Below are positions 1 through 9,769 of a DNA stretch of 58,504 nt, piece after piece. Under the pieces are notes generated by a model. It saw nothing but the letters and a program-made list of their open reading frames with translations. It had not been told where the DNA came from and searched no databases. Each line of letters starts with the position of its first letter. Positions within the stretch are counted from its first letter, which is position 1. This stretch comes from Oehlia diaphana. Taxonomy: Eukaryota; Glomeromycota; Glomeromycetes; Glomerales; Glomeraceae. Location: contig QZLH01000805.1 of assembly GCA_003833135.1 (NCBI GenBank), positions 1 to 58,504 on the forward strand. The letters are read 5' to 3'. A program made the position numbers and the translations under genes.

Positions 1-1252
1 AGTTACAAAAATATGAAGTTTTTTTCCATTAGGTAAGATTGGATCTTTCTGTTCCATATTATTTCCTTCAAATGTTGGCATTAACTGTTCAAATTCTTCC
101 ATTTTTTTTAAAAAATTAGTTCTATATTCTAATACATCTGGACGCTCATGCCCATCAAAATAAATTCCTTTTTTTCGAGATTGTGGAACAAATCCAAGCT
201 TTCGTAACCATACTCTAGATGTTTTTTCAGAAATTGATGCAGTTAATTTCATTTGTGGAAAAAGAGTATTATTAATAAAAGTTCTATATAATTTTGGTGT
301 AATTTTCCCTTCACTTTCACGAATAAATTCCAAACTTTTTTCAATAACATCTTCATCATCAATAAATGATTTTATTTTTTGATGACAACCTTGCAATGAT
401 ACTGGTAATACACCATTTTCAATCCAGCTTTTTGCCCATTTATTAATTATTCTTGCACGATATAATCCTTTATCATAAACCTTTTTTGCTGCATTAAAAG
501 CTGCATTTTTACGAGTCATACCTTTTTCTTTCCAATTAATAAAAAACTCATAAATTGAACGATGTCTTAAATAATCATATACTGAAATTTTTTTCTTATT
601 TTGATGAAGAATTATTTCAAGAGCTTCCATTTTATTAGAAAAATCATTATCAATATCCATTTCATTTTCAAATTCTTCAGAATCTTCATCTGATTCTTCA
701 TTTGGTTCATTATCTGATTCATCATCTGATTCATCATCTGATTCTTTATCTGGTGATTCTCTATCTGGTAATTCTTTATCTAATTCTTTTTCTTCTATAA
801 TTTCAGATTCTGCTTGTAAAAGCTGAGTTGTAAAATACTGAGTAATTGGTAGGGAATCTTTAGCTGCTTTAGTATATGTTCCTGATGGACCATACTTTCT
901 ATAATATGATGCAGTAGAATTTCCAGTATATGGTGCCTTTTTTTTATCAATTTCTGGAATTTAATAAAAATTGTTAAAAATTTGTAATAAAAAAAAATTA
1001 AATTCATTATATTAATAAAGAAAGAGTTATAAAACCTTTATTTGTCCAAACAAAAGATATTTCTCTTAATTTTAATATTCTTTGAGTACAATAATTTTTA
1101 TCTGAACTATCTGTTGAATAATCATTATCAGATTCATATTTGTACTCATCTTCACTATCTGAATATTGCATTACAAACTGACCAGAGCTTATATTACGAA
1201 GTTGATGCTTTAAACTTTTTTTAGCAGCTAATTTTTTACGAGAAATAGGCAT
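1..1252 (-). CDS. Transposase-like protein, Glomeromycotina-expanded family (5' part, runs off left edge)
   Basis: Two exons are visible: 1252-1036 and 953-1, with an intron 1035-954 (GT...AG, 82 nt). Both sides join in phase as a Glu codon. Exon 1 encodes a Lys-rich start (MPISRKKLAAKK) and an acidic stretch (DSEDEYKYESDNDYSTD). Exon 2 begins EIDKKKAPYTGNSTASYYRK, continues into a long Glu/Asp/Ser low-complexity tract, then a region rich in basic and aromatic residues that reads like a DNA-binding module (YDKGLYRARIINKWAKSW), and a GIYFDGHERPDVLEYR motif. From recall of the family, that motif precedes a DDE-type catalytic domain, which lies outside the window. No disablement is visible in about 1.17 kb of coding sequence. 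The family assignment is from memory of repeated Rhizophagus proteins; it could also be a domesticated member. Confidence 0.72.
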
Positions 1253-2288
1253 AATGTAGTTTGTAATAAATAAAAAACTACAAAAATTTTTTTTAATTTT
1301 TTTTCAAATTTTTCTAACAAAGTGTGGGTAAGTTTATAAGCTAGAATGATTTATTTGTATAAGTACTACCAAATGATGTTTTTTTTATGTTACACAAAAA
1401 TCACTTATTCTCAAATTTTTCCCATCATAGTAAATTACCCGATCTTCAAACTTATGTAGCACTGTCAATATTTATTATTTTTTAATCTAACCCGATAAGT
1501 TTAAAAGCTATTGACATGCTCTATTAAAATTATTGGTTAGAATTTTAAAATATTATTTTTTAATAATGTGACATTTTTTTAAAAATGTCATATTATGACT
1601 ATAAATTGGGTTGGTTATAGAGGTACTGCACTGTATGGCATGGGATTTCAAGTTACACAATTCAAATTATTTATACGGAGACTAATCCAAACGTCAGACA
1701 AATTTTTTTAGTTATATAGATATATGTGCTCATTTGTACACATATATATATCTAATAACTTTACGAAAAGCCCCTCCTCTTGTAAATGGGTAGAGGCCAT
1801 TAGTGCCTGCCTATAGGGGGAGAGCCATTGCATTTATAGTGACAAAAAGAGGGAGTAAGGTTTAATATAAAAATAATAATAAAAAAAATGGTATTCAGAA
1901 ATACTTTAAGAAATTATTAATAAAAATTTTTTTTAAAAGTGGTCTTGCATTAGCTAATAAGTATAAATATCTGCGCATAAAAACAAGTGCTCATTTTAGT
2001 ATAGTATAGTATTATTACCGTTTCTATGCAATTATAAGCATTGTAGCTGCATTTTCAACATCAATATTATAAAAATGAAAAAATAATACTTTAAAAATTT
2101 TAATATACAGTAATAAAAATCCATATTTATGATATCAGATATAGTCATATATTGCAATTTCGTATTAACGTACAATGTATTGTTACGTTACTAAAATCAC
2201 AACGTGATACTATAGTGATAGCGATGTCATAAAATCACAGATTTCAGCAATGAAGGTAATAGGTGCAACAATTGCGACATACTGTATA
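1253..2288. other. Non-coding AT-rich stretch with two foldbacks
   Basis: No gene is seen. Two inverted repeats stand out: 1563-1596 (16-bp arms with one mismatch, ATAATGTGACATTTTT against its complement) and 1711-1759 (arms near GTTATATAGATATATGTG around a 10-nt loop). Position 1790-1850 is locally GC-richer, with CCCCTCCTC and TATAGGGGGAGAG. The foldbacks could be small MITE relics. Confidence 0.5.
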
Positions 2289-2603
2289 AGCCCTGTTCAT
2301 TTCCGGTCGGTCGCATTTTTCGGTCAGAAATTTTGATGGGCTGATCAGTTTGTACAACACAACCATTTTCTGAACTTTTAGCCCAATTTTTTGGGGTTTT
2401 TTGGTCGAACGCCAAAGGTAACTAACCAAAATTAGATAATTTTTCTGTTAACGTGACATTTAAGAAAAAATATATATCAATAGAAGGAGTTCGAACCAAA
2501 TATCAAGTTCAATTTGTGATCGAAAATAAAAAAATTTTATTGGATAATTTTTGTACAACAAAATCCGACCGAAAAATGCAACCGACCGGAAATGAACAGG
2601 GCT
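2289..2603. repeat. MITE with 37-bp terminal inverted repeats
   Basis: The left arm 2289-2325 (AGCCCTGTTCATTTCCGGTC...) and the right arm 2567-2603 are inverted copies differing at one position (a C/T at the centre of GGTCGGT-C/T-GCATT). The enclosed 241 bp has no credible ORF. The flanks are TATA-rich on both sides (CTGTATA before, ATATTTA after), so the target duplication cannot be set exactly. The length of about 315 bp and the arm design fit a non-autonomous DNA transposon. Confidence 0.85.
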
Positions 2604-2745
2604 ATATTTAGCCAGTAATCTACATATATCTTTATACAAAAAAGGAAAGGCCTAGACTGGTCTAATGATACCTAAGGCGTTGTGATACGTTGAAATTTTC
2701 CTTATCCGTTTTATTCTGTCATTATTCTCATTATCAGCCGTAATA

Positions 2746-4125
2746 ATGCTGTTAAATTTTTCAAAAAAAAAAGACGAAAATGATGTTGAAAATTCTAAAA
2801 CACTTCCACCAGAATTAATTCGTCCGATTGTTCTTCATTTAAAAAATGATAAAAAATCTCTTCATTCTTGCTTATTAGTTTCTCGTGATTGGTGTAAAGA
2901 AACGGTAGATTTATTATGGAGACAACCATTTCATTTCTTATACACTTGCAATAAAATAAACCCTTTAGTTTTTTCACAACTTACAAATTCTAAACAATGT
3001 CACTGTTCATCTGAGAAACGTCAATATCAAGCTACTAATTTATTGATGACCTATCTATTAATTAAACATGATAAAGCATTCGTTGAAAAAGGAATTATTA
3101 AAGCGAAAAGTGAAAGAATTACTTTTGATTATTTCGAATTTTTATTTGTATTGGACTTGCATGAACTATATTGTGCAATTAAAGATTGGAATAAATGGAA
3201 TAATTCTAATTCAAAATTCAACAAAAACGATTATTCACCTTTAACATTTGGAAGTATATTGAAATACTTTATTATGAACATACCAAAGTTAAAAATACTT
3301 TCATTTGATACAAAATTTATTTTCTATAAGATTAATAACAAAAATCCTTGTTCATTTCTTATTAAAGTAGATAAATATGATGATGATGATGTCAATGATA
3401 ATTACAACCATTTTATTTACAGTGATAATTACATTCTTAATTTATTAATTAAGGAATCAAAAATTCCCGAAATTACTCAATTTTTTGCCAATTTAACTGA
3501 ACTTGTACTTACTATAAGAGAAAGGAAATATGATATATTCTCTTCCCTTTCACTAATTTGTTATAATATTCAAAAATTAATCATTAGAATTAATTACCCT
3601 ATCTACTTTTATTGTGGAAATGCAGCACGGGCAGCAGTATCAAGTGAATCTTATTATCTTGCTTCTCTAATAAGATCTCAACATAATTTAGTTCATTTTG
3701 AATTATTTGATATTCCAGAAACGGGTATAAATGAAATTTTAAAATCTTTAAAAGAATCTCAACATAAATCATTAAAAACTTTGATTTTTAATAATGCACG
3801 GATAAATTATAATAGTATTATTTTATCTTACATGAAATATTTACAAAATTTGCAAGAATTAAGGTTTAATAACTGTACATGTATTAGAAGTATATTTTTT
3901 GATAATAAGAAAAATAAGAAAGATTTATTTGATGATGAAAAAAATTATGAGGAAGGTTTATGGTTGCCTAATCTTAAATATCTTCAAGTAGATTATATTG
4001 ATGAAAAAGGAGGAGAATTAAATGAATTATCATTAATTATGTCTTCAATTTTAATTAGATGTTCTCCTTTAATAAATAGTACAGTCAAACCTTTATATAA
4101 CTTAGATTTGTCAAGGCATATGTGA
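2746..4125 (+). CDS. F-box-like protein (LRR-type C-terminal region)
   Basis: A single exon of 459 aa. Residues of about 20-62 fit an F-box: LPPELIRPIVLHL, then SCLLVSRDWCKETVDLLW, with the usual Leu-Pro start and the LVSRDW core that would bind Skp1. The rest is a long Leu/Ile/Asn-rich region with weak leucine-rich periodicity (LTELVLTIRE, LVHFELFDI, LKTLIFNNARI, LQELRFNNC), as expected of a substrate-binding half. The presumed role is substrate adaptor of an SCF ubiquitin ligase in cytoplasm or nucleus; the substrate is unknown. It lies on the plus strand, unlike the four F-box genes at 18.9-34.5 kb, and diverges from them: LVSRDWCKETVDLLW here against LVSRHWCRISTPFLY there. An inverted partial copy lies about 600 bp downstream. 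Confidence 0.85.
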   Translation: MLLNFSKKKDENDVENSKTLPPELIRPIVLHLKNDKKSLHSCLLVSRDWCKETVDLLWRQPFHFLYTCNKINPLVFSQLTNSKQCHCSSEKRQYQATNLLMTYLLIKHDKAFVEKGIIKAKSERITFDYFEFLFVLDLHELYCAIKDWNKWNNSNSKFNKNDYSPLTFGSILKYFIMNIPKLKILSFDTKFIFYKINNKNPCSFLIKVDKYDDDDVNDNYNHFIYSDNYILNLLIKESKIPEITQFFANLTELVLTIRERKYDIFSSLSLICYNIQKLIIRINYPIYFYCGNAARAAVSSESYYLASLIRSQHNLVHFELFDIPETGINEILKSLKESQHKSLKTLIFNNARINYNSIILSYMKYLQNLQELRFNNCTCIRSIFFDNKKNKKDLFDDEKNYEEGLWLPNLKYLQVDYIDEKGGELNELSLIMSSILIRCSPLINSTVKPLYNLDLSRHM

Positions 4126-4722
4126 AATTTTTATGAAATATCGTTATATCAAAGTTATACCGATATTTGTATGTCCTCGCATATAGTGGGAAAATAAAAT
4201 TTTATTAGTATATCAAGTTTTTAATAGTATATCGGTATATCGAATATTGGTATATTGAGATTAGACTGTAATATTTAACAATTTATTACTATTGATACAT
4301 ACTATTTACTATATATATATTTTATAATTATTTTTTTTTTTATTAGTACTTATGTACTTATATCATAAATAAATATTTTTAAATAAATGTTATGCAATAA
4401 ATTATTTTTAGTGGATTTATTTCTGCTTTAGGTAAATTAAACTTTATATAAATGCTCATTAGTATCTATATTAAGATTTGTAAGAATTGTATATTATTAG
4501 TTAATATATATATATATCAGTATATACTAAAATCATTATATTAAAACTTTACCTACTATTTCCTACTATAATACGCAATAATGACATCAGTTTCAAGTGA
4601 ACATCCGTTTGTTTAATATTGTAGGTAATCAAATAATTAATGAAAGAAACCAGTTTAAAACAGATAAAGTTAATAAACTTTTTTTTATTAAGAAAAATAA
4701 GGAGACAAGATTACACAGATCT

Positions 4723-5035
4723 GAAATAATCAAAAGTAATTCTTTCACTTTTCGCTTTAATAATTCCTTTTCAAGTTTCAACAAATGCTTTATCATGTTT
4801 AATTAATAAATAGGTCATCAATAAATTAGTAGCTTGATATTGACGTTTCTCAGATGAACAGTGAAATTGTTTAGAATTTGTAAATCGTAAAAAAACCGAA
4901 GAGTTTGTTTTATTGTAAATTTATATTAAATGAAATGGCTGTCTCGCTCCATAATATCATAGCTGATGATTCTCCTTTTTTGTTAGCATTTCAAACCTTT
5001 TAATCCAACAAAACCTTCACGAAATAACAATCTTG
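4723..5035 (-). pseudogene. Inverted decayed copy of the upstream F-box gene 5' part
   Basis: Read on the minus strand, 4956-4723 follows 2911-3137 of the F-box gene closely. It preserves long stretches such as TTTATTGATGACCTAT and CTGAGAAACGTCAATATCAA, with scattered substitutions and a short insertion in the GTTGAAAAAGG stretch. From 4957 to about 5035 the match becomes very weak. The F-box core and a start codon are lost, so it cannot make the domain. It probably arose by inverted local duplication or as a scrap of a lost neighbour paralogue. The 4126-4722 spacer holds only AT-rich sequence with repeated TATATCGGTATA-like words. Confidence 0.85.
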
Positions 5036-6520
5036 ATCTGTTATATTTTATTCCATCACAAGCTAATTCACTTCAAAAAAGCTGTCAAGATTATTTTATT
5101 AGATCCATTATGTATAATTAATCCTTTTATCTTGATTGTTTTTGAAGTTGATGAATATTTATTGTTTATAACAATAAACTTCATTTTTACAATAAAATGT
5201 ATGATTAATTATTCCTCGAACATATAATATTAGTCATCAAATCATTAAATGAACACTTTACTATATATAAGTGCATCTCTTCATCTTCAAATTTAGTGAT
5301 AACTATGTTGTAAGCATTTTGTTCTCTGGTTAATAAAAAATTTAATCAACCACTTGAAACACACTGTACAAATCATAATATACATTTACACTGAGTTAAT
5401 GTACCTTTGGAAGGCATATGGAATGGAATAGTATATAACTTGTAACCTTAAACGGTCATCTGAAATTCTCGATTTATTTGATTCATATTTGAAGAAAATT
5501 TTTATTACACAGATCAGCTTCGAAAAGCATGTATAACGACCCTAGCATCGCCACCGAAAAGTGGTAGCGGGTTACATGTGATTTAGAATTATAGGATTAA
5601 AAAGTTATATAAATTTAGTTTTTTATATAAATATAGGATTTAAGTCAAATATCCAGTGCAATATTTGACTTTACATTCTTTATGTTTCTAATATAAAGTA
5701 TTCTCAATTCATTATATTTTATTAAAATCTTCATAGTTTACCGGTTTTTTAGCGCTATAATATCGTCACTCATTTTCTCTAATGACTTAAAATTTGAACG
5801 AACTTTTTTTAACCATAAATTGGCTCAATAAGTTATAAGTGACTTTTCTTTTAGATATGAGTTTATAAAAGAGAAGTGGAGATTGGAAATCGATTTTTTA
5901 TTTTTTTATCTAATTGATTAAAATGAGACTACTTTCCGAAATCACATGTAACTGTCATGTGTAGCAGATCATATAAAGCACATGATCTATGCTGATTATT
6001 AATTTTTTTCACTATCATTATCAGTTGGTTCATCATTATTATTAAAAGAGGTATATGAGTTATCTATTTCTTGTATTGTTAATAATATCAAAGCATATTC
6101 TATATCCTTTTTAATTGACATAATTCGTTGAAAGATTCGAAAGGAACAGATTAAAACGGATTTTCTACTCAATTTATTCCGTATTTTAATTGGCCAAAAA
6201 TAATTACAGGTACGATGCAGATGTAGTTACAGTTACAATATCGTTATAGGTACAATTTTAATTCGTACCAACCGCACCTGTATCAACTTATTTATTTACA
6301 CCGATGTTGACTTTTTAATTGTTATTATTAAATTTTTATAGTAAATTTGTAAATTGAAAGAAGCTTGTTGGTTTATGCTTTATTAATAAAATATATAAAT
6401 ATTAAATTCTGTAGTATTAGGATTTTTAACGTGAAATTTTAAAGTCTTTACATAAAAAAAAAAAAAAATAGATTTTAAATGTGCTTATATGGAAAAGCTT
6501 TTTGTGAATGTACTTTAATA
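5036..6520. other. Non-coding spacer with short inverted repeats
   Basis: No supported gene except the 40-codon ORF listed separately. Notes: a CCACCGAAAAGTGG near-palindrome at about 5550-5570; GTTACATGTGATTT (about 5573) matched in inverse by AAATCACATGTAAC (about 5938), possibly ends of an eroded element; an AGATCAT...ATGATCT hairpin near 5968-5990; and words related to GGTAC...GCAGATGTAG near 6206-6235 that recur inverted near 7070-7095. Confidence 0.4.
5999..6121 (-). CDS. Short acidic ORF, 40 aa, doubtful
   Basis: Reads MSIKKDIEYALILLTIQEID... and ends in an Asn/Asp/Ser-rich acidic tail (NNNDEPTDNDSEKN). It starts at an ATG and closes at TAA. The composition is more protein-like than the surrounding AT-rich DNA, and acidic Asn-rich tails are common in this kind of genome. 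It may be a terminal exon or the stub of a lost gene. No domain is recognised. Confidence 0.2.
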   Translation of the reverse strand: MSIKKDIEYALILLTIQEIDNSYTSFNNNDEPTDNDSEKN

Positions 6521-6934
6521 GGACCCAGAAATATATATATAAGGGTCAGGTGGCGAAAAATTTTTTTAATATGAGTTGTACGCAGAGACTTTACGCATAA
6601 CTGACACCTGATATTGAAAATCCTGCAAAAATACGCAAATAAAAATTCAGACATTAAGTTATAAATTATTTTATCATGATTTCTATATTATTTATAAAAT
6701 CAAATATGAATTTATTCTAATTTTATTACAATGCGGTTAACGTACAGTAAATATATTATAAAAATACGCAAACTAATTTTTTACATATAAATATTTTGAT
6801 AAAAAATACGCAATCTTGATGCCTAACTATCGATGAAAATTTCTTAAATTGTACGCAAATCAAAACCTTACTCCGTCTAATTCCATGATGGCGACGCATT
6901 GTATACCTACCCCTGTAAGTAAATTTCTGGGTCC
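6521..6934. repeat. TA-flanked MITE (GGACCCAGAAAT ends), mariner type
   Basis: The perfect 12-bp ends GGACCCAGAAAT (6521-6532) and ATTTCTGGGTCC (6923-6934) are each flanked by TA (6519-6520 and 6935-6936), the target site of Tc1/mariner elements. The 414-bp interior has no ORF but repeats TACGCA-type words at least six times (for example GTACGCAGAG, TTTACGCATA, AATACGCAAA, GTACGCAAATC). A related one-ended copy begins at 23751. It is a non-autonomous element; the autonomous partner is not in the window. Confidence 0.85.
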
Positions 6935-7110
6935 TATTTTAATTTTTTAATTAAGCTATCCAAATTTGTATATACCGAAATTACACTTAAAAATCAAAAA
7001 AAAAAAAATTAAAAACTAGGGTACATCAGTGTCGATTATGTAGTCTACTGTACCTATGCCGATCTTATAACAGAAACACATCTGCATCTGTATACCCCCA
7101 CCTTGTACGA

Positions 7111-7118
7111 TATAAAAT
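7111..7118 (+). promoter_or_regulatory. Probable TATA box of the Myb-like gene
   Basis: TATAAAAT at 7111 is followed by a pyrimidine-rich stretch (CTCTTTCTTTTTTCTTTC) typical of fungal core promoters. An apparent 5'-UTR intron (7257 GTAAGTTGC to 7350 TTTATCAG) lies between it and the proposed start at 7383. Confidence 0.5.
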
Positions 7119-7382
7119 ACCTTTCAGAAACTTCCAACTTTTGTTTCCACACTCTTTCTTTTTTCTTTCACCAAGAAAAAGTTCAAAGAGAAACGTTACC
7201 TTTGTTCGTTTTTTACTACAATCTTTTTTCTTTTTTTTAAAAAAACGGATTGAAAAGTAAGTTGCTGCTACTGTTTGCTGTTGTTATTATGATTATTATT
7301 TATTTTATTTTATTTTTTTTTTTTAAAAAAAAAATTCATTAATTTATCAGGCCAAAGAAATTTTTGTACGTTCTATGAAAGA

Positions 7383-8183
7383 ATGGTGACACCTTGGGCT
7401 AGAGTTCCTAAACAAATTCGTCATCAGTAAGTTTCTTTTTTCTAAAAAAAAAAAATATAGCATCTATATATTTTTTAAAAAAAAAAATTTTTTTTCTCTT
7501 TTAAATTTTGATGACAAATTATTAGGTGGAATAATGAGCTTGATCCTAATAGTACGTAATTTTATTTTTTTAAAAAAGAATATATATACTGTATATATCA
7601 TATATATTAAGTATAACTTTTTTAAATTATATTTTTTTTTTCTTCTTGATTAGTTAACTATGAACCTTTTACTAAAGATGAGAGAAAGTACATCGATCAT
7701 TGGGTTGCTACCAATCGAAAAGCAGATGGTATCATAAATTGGATATCTTGTCAAAGAGACATGAAAAAGCTTTTTAATAAATTACATTCCACTAATAAGA
7801 TCAAAAACGCATGGAATTCTAAACATAATAGACCAAAATCAACTCAAAGCAAACAAAAACAAAACCGAAACCGAATTGTACGTAAAAGCAATGAAATTGA
7901 AAAACTTTCTGTTCAAACTACAACCACCTCTCATCAATTTCCCATGAAAGATGATGTTAGTCATTTCGCTCAACCACTTTTAAATGGTGTTGATAATATT
8001 GGTGACACATTTTTACCAACCATTATTGAACCAAATTTCTTTCAACTTCACGCCCCACAATTACCACCAAATCCTGAATTTGGTATTTATAATAATAATA
8101 GAAATAGTTTTACACATATACCCGCTATTCAGCCAAAATTTCAACCTTATCTCCCAACCATAGTGATGAAACCTGTATTTTGA
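7383..8183 (+). CDS. Myb/SANT-like DNA-binding protein, three exons
   Basis: Exons 7383-7426, 7526-7551 (26 nt) and 7654-8183 are joined by two GT-AG introns that keep the frame, giving 199 aa. The start MVTPWARVPKQIRHQWNNE leads into FTKDERKYIDHWV...GIINWISCQRDM...LFNKLHSTNKIKNAWNSKHNR. This has the spacing of a Myb/SANT repeat: an acidic Thr/Lys-Asp-Glu start, Trp at helix 1, Trp at helix 2, and a KNAWNSK recognition helix. The remainder (about residues 90-199) is Gln/Asn/Pro-rich and probably disordered. The presumed role is a nuclear transcription regulator. The upstream TATA box and the 5'-UTR intron support a functioning gene. The start is not certain, since an ATG a few bases earlier in another frame closes at once. 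Confidence 0.72.
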
Positions 8184-9769
8184 CAATGATAATTGTTATC
8201 ATATATTTTTTTGTACATTTTGTATATAGTGAGCCCTTCTATATATTTTATATACAGTATGTGTATTTCTGAAACGTTCCTTTTTTATAGGCTACTTAAA
8301 ATAGAAAGTTCATTTAGTCAGAAGAAATACTCACCTGGTATTACCCGTGTATATATTTGTTTGGTAAAGATTTATTTTTTTAGTATAGATAAATAAAATA
8401 TATATACGCATGAATCAACATTACTTATTTTAATAGTAAGTATAAGTCATAATAAAACAATCCTGCGCACGAAAATTTGGCGTAGTACTACTAACATATG
8501 TATAGTATATTTGTTAAAATGACATGTCCGGGACCAAAAAATGTTTTATAATGACATATTTATATAATGGTAAAATGTGTTTATTGTAATATTAAATCGT
8601 GGCTTTTATAAAATTTAATTTATCTGTTATAAAATAATAATATTATTATTATTATTATACCAAATTTCTACAATTCTGTCATTATAATCTTATGTAAATT
8701 TATGAGATGTCACCATAACGAGCGGTACTTGTACATATAGATCTACGTCAAAAGTTTGAGTTGAAACGTTTAGAATGTTATAAGTACTTTTGGCTTGATC
8801 TGGTTGACATATTCCTGATAAGATTCAAAATAGATGAAGTAGTTAAGTTATATATATAATGTATATATTTTCCATTTTCCTGAATCTAACTATTAACAAT
8901 TGGTATAACTATTTCACGAGAAGACTCTTATGAATTATATTAATAAATGTATGGAATATATATGTAAATTTAATTGAAAACTGAACATATCCATAATGAT
9001 TTACTTCCAATACATGTTAAAAATAATAGTTATGTGATTTGTAATTTCAGAATGTAAATATACAAATTAAAGGACATAATTTTTCTTATCTAATTTATAA
9101 ATTTTTTATATACAAAAACTTAAGTATGAAAGTAAGATAAAAATAACCTTATTATCGTATATAGATTACCATTGATTAACGCGAAAAATTAACTGAAATT
9201 TTCGATCTTTCAATGTGTCGTAATCATTTTCTCCACACAGAAGGTTCGTTTTTTTAACCAATCATGTAATATCATCATAAAAATTATTAATCTAAAAATT
9301 ATTTTCCTAGCGTAAAAACAACAGCTTATGTAAAAAAATAAGAAGACTTCATCATCTATAGTCTAGATTGTCGATTTTTATTCTAAACCGAAGCAAATTA
9401 ATAATTTGGGAACATACAGTATATGTATGTATGATGTATATTACTGAACAAAATTTTACTTTTTAACTGCACGCTATTTTGCCTTCGTATTCTGAATCAG
9501 GCCATCTTATCTTTACATCATATGAGATAAAATCGTGCGCAGTAGTTAGTAATGGACCCAGATGATAAATAAAATAGTATAATTACCGTATATGAAATTC
9601 TCTCAATAGCATAACCATTCAAACAATTTAGAATATATAAGTCGATGCCTTATGCATCCAAAAGTATTCACGATTAATGCCTTCCATCTATTTTTCCTGA
9701 ATATTGAGGAAATGACGTGCACATCTAACAATTAAAAAGTTATATTTATTTGAATGTGAACAATATTTT
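8184..9769. other. Non-coding AT-rich spacer
   Basis: Contains the 3' flank of the Myb-like gene, an (ATT)n microsatellite near 8636-8657 and no convincing ORF. A GGACCCAGA word near 9553 resembles the end of the 6521 MITE, but no partner end is seen. Confidence 0.4.

Noticed and set aside
2227..2429. Two overlapping minus-strand ORFs of about 60 codons
   Set aside because: They lie across the left end of the MITE at 2289 and have no domain; the repeat explains the sequence.
8193..8396. Tyr/Ile/Ser-rich 67-codon frame after the Myb-like gene
   Set aside because: Probably 3' untranslated sequence; it lacks any domain and its composition follows the AT-rich DNA.
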